From: JAEUSG01 sp964590225
GTDB taxonomy: Bacteria > Fibrobacterota > OXYB2-FULL-49-7 > JAEUSG01
NCBI GenBank assembly: GCA_964590225.1
Contig: CAZPWS010000029.1
Span: forward strand, 1-42,429
DNA length: 42,429 nt
Direction of reading: 5' to 3'
Shown: positions 7,958 through 15,538 of the stretch, piece by piece
How the letters are laid out: the number at the start of each line of letters is the position of its first letter
How positions within the stretch are numbered: position 1 is the first letter of the stretch
The notes under the pieces: model-generated
What the model saw: the letters and a program-made list of their open reading frames with translations, nothing else
Database searches by the model: none
What the model was told of the DNA's origin: nothing
Made by a program: the position numbers and the translations under genes

Positions 7958-9299
7958 TCTATTACTCTTAGCAATATTACTCATTTCGTCCGTCTTTGGT
8001 GATGGAAATGAAGTGAATATTGTTTATTCAGGTTCAAGCTTAGGCGCTTATGGTCCATGCGGTTGCCCTGGTAATCCAACGGGCGGACTTCCCAGAATGG
8101 CTAATTTTATAAAGGAATTCAGGACAAAAAAAGGGTCCATAGTGTTAATCGATGCCGGAAACTTTTCATCACGAACAGGCAGGGAAAAGGCTGTTCTAAC
8201 CTCGTACTTTATGCGCGGCATGGGATTGCTGCAATACGATGCTGTGCTTGTTGGCGAAGCTGAACTTGAGTATGGCATAAAACGGGTTCTGGAAATGAAT
8301 AGCGCTGCGAAACTTCCTCTTGTATCGGCAAATATCCTCGATTCCAATGGCAAAAGGGTATTTCACCCTTTCAGGCATTTGAAGGCTGGTGAGTCGAAAG
8401 TGAAGCTGCTTGTTGTTGGCTTGACTTCCAATCATGGCCTCACAGAGATTGATGACAACGCCGGTTATAGAATAACGGATCCCGTTAGCGCGCTAAAAGA
8501 TATTGTTTCAAGTGAGAAAAAAAAAGGCGGTTATATTGTCGTCGTTACAGACTTGCGAGATAGTGCTCTGGCATCAATTGTAAATAGCTCAATTAAAATT
8601 GATTTTATTATAGTTTCGTCGGACTATGCGTATAAAGAAGTGCCTACTACCATAAATGGAATTAGAATTGTATCAAGTTTTCCTGAAACAAGAAATATTG
8701 GAGTTGTTTCGTTTAGCGTCAGTAGCGGTCTTATTAATGCAGCATCTGGCTATAATGAGCCGATGACATCCAAATATGATCGAAACAGTGAAATAGATAC
8801 ACTGTTTAAGGAGTATGAAAGGAGTCTGTCTTCCGTAAAATTTAAATACCCACGGCCAAATGACGCGCAAAAACTTTTTGCTGGACAGGAAAGTTGTAAA
8901 GAGTGCCACGCAAGGATTAATTTAAAAGAGGTCTCCGGCCCCCATGTTAGAGCGTTCGAAACACTTATAAAGAGCGGGAACGAATATAATCCTTCCTGCC
9001 TTAAGTGTCATGTAACTGGATATGAAAGAGAGAACGGTTTTTGGGATGTTGAGTCGTCTATGGATATGGCTGGCGTTCAATGTGAAGGGTGTCATGGCCC
9101 GCTAGTTGGACATGTTGCAGAAGAACGGAAGAGAGCATTTGGTTCCATTGATTTTATTAGAGGCAGCTCCGGCAATAATCCTGATACCCGAAGGAATCGG
9201 CCGATAAAAGTTGGCATGCATAAGTGTTCGTATTGTCATAATGGTAAATTTGTCTTGTCGAAACCGGTGGAAGAAGCATGGAAAGCCATAGGACACTAA
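7941..9299 (+). CDS. Tetrahaem cytochrome c with UshA-like N-terminal domain
   Basis: A 452-residue exported protein. After a signal peptide (NLLLLAILLISSVFG) comes a domain with the layout of 5'-nucleotidase/UshA metallophosphatases (VNIVYSGSSLG, then IVLIDAGNFSS, then AVLVGEAELEYG). The usual metal-binding histidines are not where expected; a CGCPGNPTGG motif stands in that part, as in a family of multihaem proteins. The C-terminal third is cytochrome c-554-like with four haem motifs: CKECH (319), CLKCH (353), CEGCH (381) and CSYCH (429). It should carry electrons in the periplasm; the phosphatase activity is doubtful. It overlaps both neighbours (17 and 22 bases), the mark of one operon with the thioredoxin/cytochrome fusion downstream. 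Confidence 0.82.
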   Translation: MSKLNNLLLLAILLISSVFGDGNEVNIVYSGSSLGAYGPCGCPGNPTGGLPRMANFIKEFRTKKGSIVLIDAGNFSSRTGREKAVLTSYFMRGMGLLQYDAVLVGEAELEYGIKRVLEMNSAAKLPLVSANILDSNGKRVFHPFRHLKAGESKVKLLVVGLTSNHGLTEIDDNAGYRITDPVSALKDIVSSEKKKGGYIVVVTDLRDSALASIVNSSIKIDFIIVSSDYAYKEVPTTINGIRIVSSFPETRNIGVVSFSVSSGLINAASGYNEPMTSKYDRNSEIDTLFKEYERSLSSVKFKYPRPNDAQKLFAGQESCKECHARINLKEVSGPHVRAFETLIKSGNEYNPSCLKCHVTGYERENGFWDVESSMDMAGVQCEGCHGPLVGHVAEERKRAFGSIDFIRGSSGNNPDTRRNRPIKVGMHKCSYCHNGKFVLSKPVEEAWKAIGH

Positions 9300-10081
9300 C
9301 CTTTTTTCGCCGATTATTGTTTGCTTTTTTGGCTATAGTGCTAACTATGTGTGGCTTGCAGGTTGGCGATCCGCTTCCTATTGCTCTTGTTTCGTCCTTT
9401 CCGAACGATGGTTCCGTGGAAGCCGACCCATGGGGTAATTATTTCTTTGTTTTTAATCAGCAAATCAGCCTTTATTCAGAATCCGCAATGGCTGCCAATT
9501 TTTCTGCCCATTGGTGGGTAAACAGAGATACTCTTTTTGTCGCGCGTACAAGCGGCCTTCCTTCCTATGGGGAGCAATGTACCATTGCAGTTAGTAATCT
9601 CCGTCGGGAAGATGGAGAAGTTGAAGCTATATCACTCAACTTAACTTTTAAAACAAGCAATGGAGAGAGGGAGGATAACGGTTTACCGCAGTTTCCTGAT
9701 ACGCTTTATTCCGGCCGTTTGTACGGTGAAATGGAAGCGGCCTCCGCCCTTTCAGATGTGGATTATTTTGTTATCCCCATTGGCAGCGATAGTTCCGGTA
9801 TCGTTTCTTGTTATCCTGTTAACGAAAAGGCGTTATACCTGTCTCATAATTTATCATCTCGCACACACCGGATTGAAAAGAATAAACCAATTTCCATCTC
9901 TTTTAGCAGAACCGGCTCAACCTTGCGTCTTATACGCTCTTATGCAGGAGTGAGAGATACTTCCGTGACGCAAAGTGTAAATACTATATTTATCTTAAGG
10001 CTTTCTATTGAAGATGTGGCTGGCAATGGAAGCCGTTTACCGCCTGGATGCCGCTATTATCTGCTAAGGGAAAAATTATAA
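9278..10081 (+). CDS. Exported Ig-like (Big_5-type) protein, possible lipoprotein
   Basis: A 267-residue protein with a hydrophobic N-terminal segment (LLFAFLAIVLTMCG). Cysteine follows LTM, an atypical lipobox because methionine is at -1, so lipidation is uncertain. Residues about 35-130 resemble the bacterial Ig-like fold SbsA/Big_5, with SSFPNDGSVEADPWGNYFFV and a terminal LTFKTS strand. The C-terminal half is a second beta-rich domain. The start lies 22 bases inside the preceding cytochrome gene and its stop shares one base with the next ATG (TAATG), so it is translationally coupled to both. It probably positions or binds the cytochromes at the outer membrane. No enzymatic motif seen. Confidence 0.6.
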   Translation: MESHRTLTFFRRLLFAFLAIVLTMCGLQVGDPLPIALVSSFPNDGSVEADPWGNYFFVFNQQISLYSESAMAANFSAHWWVNRDTLFVARTSGLPSYGEQCTIAVSNLRREDGEVEAISLNLTFKTSNGEREDNGLPQFPDTLYSGRLYGEMEAASALSDVDYFVIPIGSDSSGIVSCYPVNEKALYLSHNLSSRTHRIEKNKPISISFSRTGSTLRLIRSYAGVRDTSVTQSVNTIFILRLSIEDVAGNGSRLPPGCRYYLLREKL

Positions 10082-10986
10082 TGGGTCTTTTTCGTTACTA
10101 TTTTCTCCTTTTTGCCGTTTCTTTGTTTGCAGAAAAGGTGAGCATTTTTGATTATGGTATTAAGATTGTTGACAAAAAAGGTTCTTCTGTATCGTTTCGA
10201 CAGTTTGAAAATGGCAAACCTCTTCTTGTAATCTATTTTTCACTTCAGTGTGGTAAATGTCGTAGCGCACTTGAGGCATTTTCTTCTTCTGTATTTTTAT
10301 CAAATAGTTGTGCAAATTATGTTGGTATTGTGTCTGGTAACGAATCATATAAGGATTATAAAGATATCTCAACCAAGTATCCTTTTTCTGTTTATCATGA
10401 TAAATGGATGGCATATAAGGGTTATTTCAATATAGACAAGGTACCATCTCTAACGGTTGTTGATACTACGGGAAATGTTTTGTATCATGAAGAGGGGTAT
10501 CATGAGGGCAATTTCCTTAATTTGTTGGACGCGTATCGTCAGCGGCTATGTATTGATAGAAAAGTAAGGCCCAAATATCCCGAACAGTATCTTGGCGGGG
10601 CGGTGTGTGCAGCGTGTCACACTGGTATTGGGAAATGGTGGGAAGGAACAAAGCATGCCGATGCTTATGAAAAATTAGCAAAGAAACATTTTGGGAAATC
10701 GGGGTTTAGAAAAGATTTCGCCATCAGAATTCCCGCTGAGGAGCTTAGTATAGCTACAACAGGATATGGAAAAGTCACCGGTTATGCACCAGAGCTTCAT
10801 CAGAAACATCTGCTTGGCGTACAATGTGAAGCTTGTCATTCGCCTGCTGGTCCGCACGATGGTAAAAGGGCAGGCGACATGCGCGGTGAGTGTGTTAAGT
10901 GTCATAACTCAAAAACCGATCCATCGTTTGAATATGGAAATGCCTTGAAAAAGCTTGCCCACCCAAAGGGTGATAATAATGATTGA
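10081..10986 (+). CDS. Thioredoxin-like / trihaem cytochrome c fusion
   Basis: A 301-residue exported fusion. A signal peptide (YYFLLFAVSLFA) is followed by a thioredoxin/TlpA-like domain with SLQCGKC at residues 55-60, a redox CxxC, then a cytochrome c-554-like part with three haem motifs: CAACH (176), CEACH (249) and CVKCH (271). The start is taken at 10081, where the ATG overlaps the previous stop as TAATG and an AAGGG precedes it by about 11 bases; an upstream ATG at 10048 would add 11 residues before the signal peptide. Joining a disulfide centre to haems in one chain suggests thiol-linked electron transfer, or a self-contained apocytochrome thiol reductase. It is the last gene of the redox operon and converges with panB. 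Confidence 0.8.
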   Translation: MGLFRYYFLLFAVSLFAEKVSIFDYGIKIVDKKGSSVSFRQFENGKPLLVIYFSLQCGKCRSALEAFSSSVFLSNSCANYVGIVSGNESYKDYKDISTKYPFSVYHDKWMAYKGYFNIDKVPSLTVVDTTGNVLYHEEGYHEGNFLNLLDAYRQRLCIDRKVRPKYPEQYLGGAVCAACHTGIGKWWEGTKHADAYEKLAKKHFGKSGFRKDFAIRIPAEELSIATTGYGKVTGYAPELHQKHLLGVQCEACHSPAGPHDGKRAGDMRGECVKCHNSKTDPSFEYGNALKKLAHPKGDNND

Positions 10987-11023
10987 TTCAGCCAAAAAAG
11001 TTCGAAAATGATTTTGCGTTGAT

Positions 11024-11800
11024 TCAGTAGATTTCGGAGGATGATGGGTATCTGCCACTCCGTACATCGGCGATAAATTCAGCACATCCGTTAACCATCT
11101 CTCGCTTTAGATTTCGATACCGGCGAACGAACTTTGGCTCAAATCGGTCAAATATTCCAAGAAGATCGTTAAAGACAAGAACCTGTCCATCACAAAACTG
11201 TCCCGCACCGATGCCTATACATGGCACGGCTACCGATTCGGAAATTTTTTTCCCGAGTGTTGCCGGCATAAGTTCTAATACGATTGCGAATACCCCTGCC
11301 TCGCAAAGAGAGGTGGCTTCCCGTAATAGGCGTGAAGCATCTTCATCGCTTTTGCCCTGTACTTTGTAGCTGTCGGCTGATTGTGGTAACAGCCCGATGT
11401 GTCCCATAACAGGAATTCCTTTTTCAGTAATTCCCTTTATTTGACCAATTGCAGCTCCTTCCAACTTGACTGCATTAGCGCCACATTTTATCAAGTTTTC
11501 AGCATTCTCAATTGCCATCACTGTTTCATCGTAAGAGCCTTTGGGCATATCGCAAACAATGAAAGAGTTGGGTGCACCAGCGCGTGCCGCAGAAAGATGA
11601 TGTAACATAATATCCATAGTAACTTTGTGTGTGTTGGGGTGCCCGAGTACGGTTACTCCGAGGGAGTCGCCTATGAGGATGATATCTGCATTTGCTTCTG
11701 CTACGGCACTGGCAGAAGCCATGTCGTATGCTGTTATCATTACAAGTTTTTTTCTTCCCTTGGCAAGGCGGATATTGTCCGCTGCTAACCTATCACTCAT
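11024..11800 (-). CDS. panB: 3-methyl-2-oxobutanoate hydroxymethyltransferase
   Basis: A 258-residue cytoplasmic enzyme that transfers a hydroxymethyl group from methylene-tetrahydrofolate to 2-oxoisovalerate, giving ketopantoate, the first step of pantothenate and CoA synthesis. Family landmarks are in order: MITAYDMASA, IILIGDSLGVTVLGH (metal-binding Asp), FIVCDMPKGSY, AVKLEGA, GHIGLLPQS and GIGAGQFCDGQVLVFND. Length is normal for PanB. Its ATG overlaps the stop of the upstream kinase gene by 4 bases. The pairing with folK fits the folate cofactor, though the link may just be housekeeping. Confidence 0.97.
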   Translation of the reverse strand: MSDRLAADNIRLAKGRKKLVMITAYDMASASAVAEANADIILIGDSLGVTVLGHPNTHKVTMDIMLHHLSAARAGAPNSFIVCDMPKGSYDETVMAIENAENLIKCGANAVKLEGAAIGQIKGITEKGIPVMGHIGLLPQSADSYKVQGKSDEDASRLLREATSLCEAGVFAIVLELMPATLGKKISESVAVPCIGIGAGQFCDGQVLVFNDLLGIFDRFEPKFVRRYRNLKREMVNGCAEFIADVRSGRYPSSSEIY

Positions 11801-12477
11801 GCCTCTTTCCGTGGAAGAGGCTTAATAAACCTTGTTCCCTTGCCGCCGCGGTCCAACTCACGAAGAATTTCGTCAAGATCGTCGCTTCTGTGGACAAAAT
11901 CAATGTCGGATGCATCAACTATTAATACAGGTGCCTCGCTATAGTTAATGAAAAAATGGTTATATGCCTCATTGAGGGTGTTAAGATACTCTTCGCTAAT
12001 GGGCGATTCGTATTTTCTCCCTCTCTGTTTAATGTTTGCCATAAGCCTTTCGGTCGAGGCTTGAAGGTAAATTATAAAATCTGGCTTTGGTACAGCGGGC
12101 TCAAGAGCATTTGCAACTCTTTCGTAAAGGGCAAGTTCGTTATCGTTTAAATTTAGCCCTGCAAAAATCCGGTCCTTTGCAAAAACATAATCCGATATTA
12201 CGAGATTGTAAAAGAGATCTTTCTGTGATATTTCGGCCTGCTGCCTGTAGCGGGATAGAAGAAAATAGATTTGTGTCTGGAAAGCGTACCTTTCCCGCTC
12301 TTTGTAAAAGTTATGCATGAAGGGATTGTCTTCAACATTTTCGAGTATTAGCTTCGCGTTAAGTTTCTGAGAAATAATATTACAGAAACTTGTTTTTCCC
12401 ACACCTATGCACCCTTCAACCACGAGATAGTGAATTTGCTTAAGAAACCCACCCTCTTTTCTTGTGTTCTTTTTCAT
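11797..12477 (-). CDS. Deoxynucleoside kinase family protein
   Basis: A 226-residue protein of the dCK/dGK-like deoxynucleoside kinase family, which phosphorylates deoxynucleosides for salvage. The P-loop is EGCIGVGKTS near residue 20. Further marks are FQTQIYFLLSRYRQ (nucleoside-binding helix), a VISDYVFAKDRIFA segment (the DR-like base/sugar contact), and the lid KQRGRKYE. Such kinases are often found next to folK in FCB-type genomes, as here. It overlaps both folK (4 bases) and panB (4 bases). Substrate preference cannot be told. Confidence 0.88.
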   Translation of the reverse strand: MKKNTRKEGGFLKQIHYLVVEGCIGVGKTSFCNIISQKLNAKLILENVEDNPFMHNFYKERERYAFQTQIYFLLSRYRQQAEISQKDLFYNLVISDYVFAKDRIFAGLNLNDNELALYERVANALEPAVPKPDFIIYLQASTERLMANIKQRGRKYESPISEEYLNTLNEAYNHFFINYSEAPVLIVDASDIDFVHRSDDLDEILRELDRGGKGTRFIKPLPRKEA

Positions 12478-12968
12478 ATTTGTACCAAACCCTGCCCTTT
12501 TATTTCTGTTGGTGCTGATTCAAGGATTTCGGATATCTGCTTTTGCAGTACTGGGTGGAGTAAGTCGGGCCTAATGTCAGAAAGAGGACGGAGAATAAAA
12601 AGTCTTTTTTCTATTTCAGGATGGGGAATTGTTAGGTCTTTGCTGTTAATTACTATGTAGTCGTACAAAAGAATATCAATATCTATGGTGCGAGGGGCAT
12701 TTTTGTCATTTGTTCTTAATCTTCCTCCATCCGTTTCAATTTTTCGGAGCGCAAGAAGGAGAGCTGATGGAGACAAGTCGGTCATGATTTCAGCTACTGA
12801 ATTAATAAACTTTTGTTGGTAAGTGCAGTTAACTGGTTCTGTTTCGTAAAACGGGGAGGTTCGCAAAACAGTTCCCACATTTTGCTTGGCAATTGCCTTA
12901 TAGGCTGCTTCGATGTTTCCTTTTCTATCTCCCATGTTGGCACCAAAACTAATGTAGGATATCGACAT
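12474..12968 (-). CDS. folK: 2-amino-4-hydroxy-6-hydroxymethyldihydropteridine diphosphokinase
   Basis: A 164-residue HPPK, which adds pyrophosphate to hydroxymethyl-dihydropterin in folate synthesis. Typical motifs: SFGANMGDRKGN at the start, SPFYETEPV, and the catalytic block GRLRTNDKNAPRTIDIDILL. The AAGGAAG ribosome site lies 6 bases before the ATG at 12968. It is the first protein gene after tRNA-Glu, 35 bases downstream on the same strand, and may share its transcript. Confidence 0.96.
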   Translation of the reverse strand: MSISYISFGANMGDRKGNIEAAYKAIAKQNVGTVLRTSPFYETEPVNCTYQQKFINSVAEIMTDLSPSALLLALRKIETDGGRLRTNDKNAPRTIDIDILLYDYIVINSKDLTIPHPEIEKRLFILRPLSDIRPDLLHPVLQKQISEILESAPTEIKGQGLVQI

Positions 12969-13003
12969 TTATATCTTCCTTAAGAATTGCATATCTGAAA
13001 AAA

Positions 13004-13075
13004 TAGTCCCAAGGGGAATCGAACCCCTGCCTTAGCCTTGAGAGGGCTATGTCCTAACCGCTAGACGATGGGACC
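13004..13075 (-). tRNA. tRNA-Glu (anticodon CTC)
   Basis: The 72-base minus-strand sequence folds as a tRNA: acceptor GGTCCCA with TGGGACT (first pair G-U), a D arm with GTCTAGCGGTTAGGAC, anticodon stem TAGCC/GGCTA with loop CTCTCAA (anticodon CTC), and a T arm CAGGGGTTCGATTCCCCTT. The discriminator is A and CCA is not encoded. The D arm and body are close to bacterial tRNA-Glu. It precedes folK on the same strand. Confidence 0.95.
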
Positions 13076-13180
13076 CAAACGAACTCTCTCTACCGAAGCA
13101 TAATTGTCCGTAAAAATAAACATTTTATAGAAAGGCAACAAGCTAAACAGTTTTATTTATCGTTCTTTTGGGTACAGAGT

Positions 13181-13894
13181 CTAATCATTTATAAGTCCGT
13201 TAATGATATCTTTGCCCTTTAGAGCCGCTTCAAATGCTTTCATGTCTGGATAGTGCGTAAACATTCTTGTTAAACCTACTGTGTCGAATATTCCAAAAAG
13301 CTCAGCATGAACGCCTATGAAAACGAACCAGCCATCTTTTAGGTCGATTAGTCTTCTAACAGCAAGCAGTGCCCCTATAAAATCGGATGATACGCTTGTA
13401 ACTTTTGTAAAGTCAATAGCGAGAAAAACCATTCCCCCATTAACTTTTCTTATTAGGTCGTCCTTGAATGTGCGCACATCTGCAAGAGTTGGCAATTCGC
13501 CTTCAAAAGTCATGATTTTAAAGTTGCCAAGATTGGAAACTTTAACCAGTGAAGAAAGGCCAGTTGAACTCTCCTTGTGTGTAGCCATTGGGCCGTCATC
13601 TCTAAATATATGAAGTATCTTGTGGAGGTTTAATTCTTCGAGTTTATCAAGTATTTTCTGGTTTGCGCACAAAAGATGTAGCTCGCCTCCGTGATATGTT
13701 ATTCCTTTCCATAGCTTAATGATGCCGCCATATCCCGTGCTGTCAATTCTCTCTATGCCGTTCATGTTGATTACAATTTTTTTGTCACCTGTTTCTGTTA
13801 TTTCAGATAAAGCAAAATCCACAGCTTCGTGATCAAGGTTTCCGGTAAAATGATACACCGTATAAGGCCCCACAAACTCTTTTTTAATTTCCAT
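13181..13894 (-). CDS. Tandem STAS-domain protein (anti-sigma antagonist type)
   Basis: A 237-residue cytoplasmic protein with two STAS domains. The first (about 1-105) has KIVINMNGIERIDSTGYGG with Ser52, the position phosphorylated in SpoIIAA-type antagonists. The second (about 122-235) has VFLAIDFTKVTSVSSDFIG at the same place, with Ser before Asp. This suggests partner switching with an anti-sigma kinase located elsewhere. It follows the small lipoprotein gene by 7 bases, with AAAGGAA in front of its ATG, so both form a short operon. The target is not visible in the window. Confidence 0.85.
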   Translation of the reverse strand: MEIKKEFVGPYTVYHFTGNLDHEAVDFALSEITETGDKKIVINMNGIERIDSTGYGGIIKLWKGITYHGGELHLLCANQKILDKLEELNLHKILHIFRDDGPMATHKESSTGLSSLVKVSNLGNFKIMTFEGELPTLADVRTFKDDLIRKVNGGMVFLAIDFTKVTSVSSDFIGALLAVRRLIDLKDGWFVFIGVHAELFGIFDTVGLTRMFTHYPDMKAFEAALKGKDIINGLIND

Positions 13895-13901
13895 TTTTTC
13901 A

Positions 13902-14228
13902 CTATTCCTTTCTATTGCCAGTTTTCGCTGGATTTAGGGAATCCAATTCGGCGACTAACAGTTTTTGTGTTTTTACCCACGCGTCAGGATTTTTATCGAG
14001 ATATGAAATAATTCGTATAATCCTATTTTGATTGATATTCTCATTTTTATATAAACTCGCAGTGTAAACAAAGAGACTTTCCGGCTTCATTTTGCAGTAT
14101 TCCTCTATTAGCAACCGTTTGGCATTAAATCGTGCAAACTTCTGAAGCTCCTTATCGGAAGGAGCACAAGATGGCAGCGTAAGGATAATTGCAACAACTG
14201 TAAGATAAACTATATTTTTAAACTGCAT
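13902..14228 (-). CDS. Small lipoprotein, unknown function
   Basis: The chosen start at 14228 gives a 108-residue lipoprotein: a basic start, hydrophobic YLTVVAIILTLPSC and a lipobox cysteine at 21. An upstream in-frame ATG at 14270 would put 14 extra residues including acids before the signal peptide and is less likely. The mature part is helical and polar, with no motif I recognise. It is co-transcribed with the double-STAS gene. Its ATG overlaps the ATG of the divergent acyltransferase gene within CATG, and the -10-like TATCTTTT sits 16 bases before it, so the mRNA may lack a leader. Confidence 0.65.
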   Translation of the reverse strand: MQFKNIVYLTVVAIILTLPSCAPSDKELQKFARFNAKRLLIEEYCKMKPESLFVYTASLYKNENINQNRIIRIISYLDKNPDAWVKTQKLLVAELDSLNPAKTGNRKE

Positions 14229-14244
14229 GTCAGTTAAAAAGATA
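14189..14244. promoter_or_regulatory. Mirrored divergent promoter with overlapping start codons
   Basis: On the plus strand, TTGCAA (14189-14194), 16 bases, then TATATT (14211-14216). On the minus strand, TATCTTTT (14244-14237) stands at the same distance from its ATG, 16 bases each. The two 19-base stretches from -10 to ATG are nearly the same, so they form an imperfect palindrome centred on CATG (14226-14229). A -35 is clear only on the plus strand. Confidence 0.45.
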
Positions 14245-14871
14245 CTTATTTCTTTGCTGTTTCCGCGCATAGTACGATTTTTGTCCTTTATCCTTTTTCT
14301 AACGGTAAGAAAAAAAATTGTCGTTGCCGAAAAATCTCAAAAGTATGTAACTAAAGATTATAGAGAGCCTTGTATATATGCCTTTTGGCATGGGACGCTT
14401 CTGTTTGCCTTTCGTTACATTGGAAGGTTCCGACCAAATGCGTTGTTAAGCAAAAGCGGGGACGGTGAAATACTGGCTGGTGTGCTACGGCATTGGGGAT
14501 ATTCACTTATTCGTGGTTCCTCTGCAACCGATGGCCGCGATGCTTATGAAGCTGCGGTAGCTGCTTTGAGAAATGGTGGTTCTCTGGCAATAACTCCTGA
14601 TGGCTCCCGTGGGCCATATCGGCAAGCTCATTCGGGTGCTTACAGGATGGCGGTAGAGACTGGTGCCGCTCTGATTCCAGTTGGCGTAGCCTTTTCCAAT
14701 GCGTGGACGCTTTCGAGTTGGGATAGATTCCAGATACCAAAACCTTTTTCGAAAGTAGTTTTGACTATGGGTGAGCCGATAGCGGCACCTGTTGAGTTAT
14801 CAAAGGAAAAATTTTCCGATCTGTTGACAAAGGAGACGCTTCGGGCAGAACAAATGGTGATTAATTGTTAA
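14227..14871 (+). CDS. DUF374-type lysophospholipid/lipid A acyltransferase
   Basis: A 214-residue membrane-attached LPLAT-superfamily protein with the DUF374 signature: IYAFWHGTLLFAF (catalytic His), LLSKSGDGEILAGVLRHWGY, IRGSSATDG, LAITPDGSRGP and SSWDRFQIPKPFSKVVLTMG. The N-terminal hydrophobic stretch anchors it to the inner membrane. DUF374 proteins are thought to acylate lipid A or related lipids, so this supports an LPS-type outer membrane. There is no ribosome site; the start lies 11 bases after a -10-like TATATT. Confidence 0.9.
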   Translation: MSVKKILISLLFPRIVRFLSFILFLTVRKKIVVAEKSQKYVTKDYREPCIYAFWHGTLLFAFRYIGRFRPNALLSKSGDGEILAGVLRHWGYSLIRGSSATDGRDAYEAAVAALRNGGSLAITPDGSRGPYRQAHSGAYRMAVETGAALIPVGVAFSNAWTLSSWDRFQIPKPFSKVVLTMGEPIAAPVELSKEKFSDLLTKETLRAEQMVINC

Positions 14872-14887
14872 AAACATTTTTTACACA

Positions 14888-14916
14888 TTGCCGATTTAAC
14901 GGTAGTTTTTTATTTT
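14888..14916 (+). promoter_or_regulatory. Candidate near-leaderless promoter
   Basis: TTGCCG (14888-14893), 17-base spacer, TATTTT (14911-14916), with the next ATG at 14927, 10 bases after the -10. The predicted leader is only a few bases. Confidence 0.45.
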
Positions 14917-14926
14917 CTACACCATT

Positions 14927-15538
14927 ATGTCGCTACGAGGGCAATTACTTGAACTTAAGAATGCTGGTCGGTATGTTTTTGATCTGGTGATAGGTATTAC
15001 AGATAGTGTTTTGCCTTGCCAGCCTTCGATAGATACTAATTCTGAAAATACCTGTGAGGGTAATGCTGATGCTCTTTCGGCTACTAACGCTTCTGTTTTG
15101 TACGAATGTAGGCTTGATCTGAGCGACAGAACTAATCCCACCTCGTTTCCACAGGGGGATTTGCTGGCATGTATGGAACTGTACCATGCAAACGATACGC
15201 CAGTAGGTTTATCTGATGATGGCAGAAGGTGCTGGCAGATAGCCTACATTGTTGATGCAATAATATCTGAGTTGATTTCAACTGATGCGATAGAAGTTAT
15301 TTATGGCGATGAATGGGAGATGACATCGCTTGTTTCAGAAACAAATAGTGAAGCAGGATTAATTCCATGCATCATAGACGAAAATATCCCTTCGCCTAGG
15401 GCATTCAGCCTCGGTAGAAACGCCATAGTAGCGAAATGTCCAGACTGTGGTGTACAGGTTAAAGCGGCTGTAATAACACCAGATGCCGGCAGGCAACTTT
15501 ACACCTGTTATGTTTGCGGCAGGCATTTCGACTATTGA
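14927..15538 (+). CDS. Zinc-ribbon protein, unknown function
   Basis: A 203-residue soluble protein that I do not recognise. The last 35 residues hold two CxxC pairs, CPDC near 166 and CYVC near 195 with CGRHFDY at the end, spaced as in a zinc ribbon that could bind nucleic acid or protein. The N-terminal 150 residues are acidic with several other cysteines. There is no signal peptide. Its end overlaps the end of the opposite lipoprotein gene by 7 bases, so no terminator separates the convergent units. Confidence 0.6.
   Translation: MSLRGQLLELKNAGRYVFDLVIGITDSVLPCQPSIDTNSENTCEGNADALSATNASVLYECRLDLSDRTNPTSFPQGDLLACMELYHANDTPVGLSDDGRRCWQIAYIVDAIISELISTDAIEVIYGDEWEMTSLVSETNSEAGLIPCIIDENIPSPRAFSLGRNAIVAKCPDCGVQVKAAVITPDAGRQLYTCYVCGRHFDY

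Noticed and set aside
10048..10080. Upstream ATG as start of the thioredoxin/cytochrome fusion
   Set aside because: It would add 11 residues before the signal peptide; the ATG at 10081 has the coupled TAATG arrangement and an AAGGG in front.
10983..11028. TTGATTCAG direct repeat between the redox operon and panB
   Set aside because: Only 9 bases, two copies, no stem or T run; too short to carry meaning.
14881..14916. Terminator after the DUF374 gene (CCGATTTAACGG then T run)
   Set aside because: Only a 3-bp stem; the same bases fit a promoter for the next gene better.
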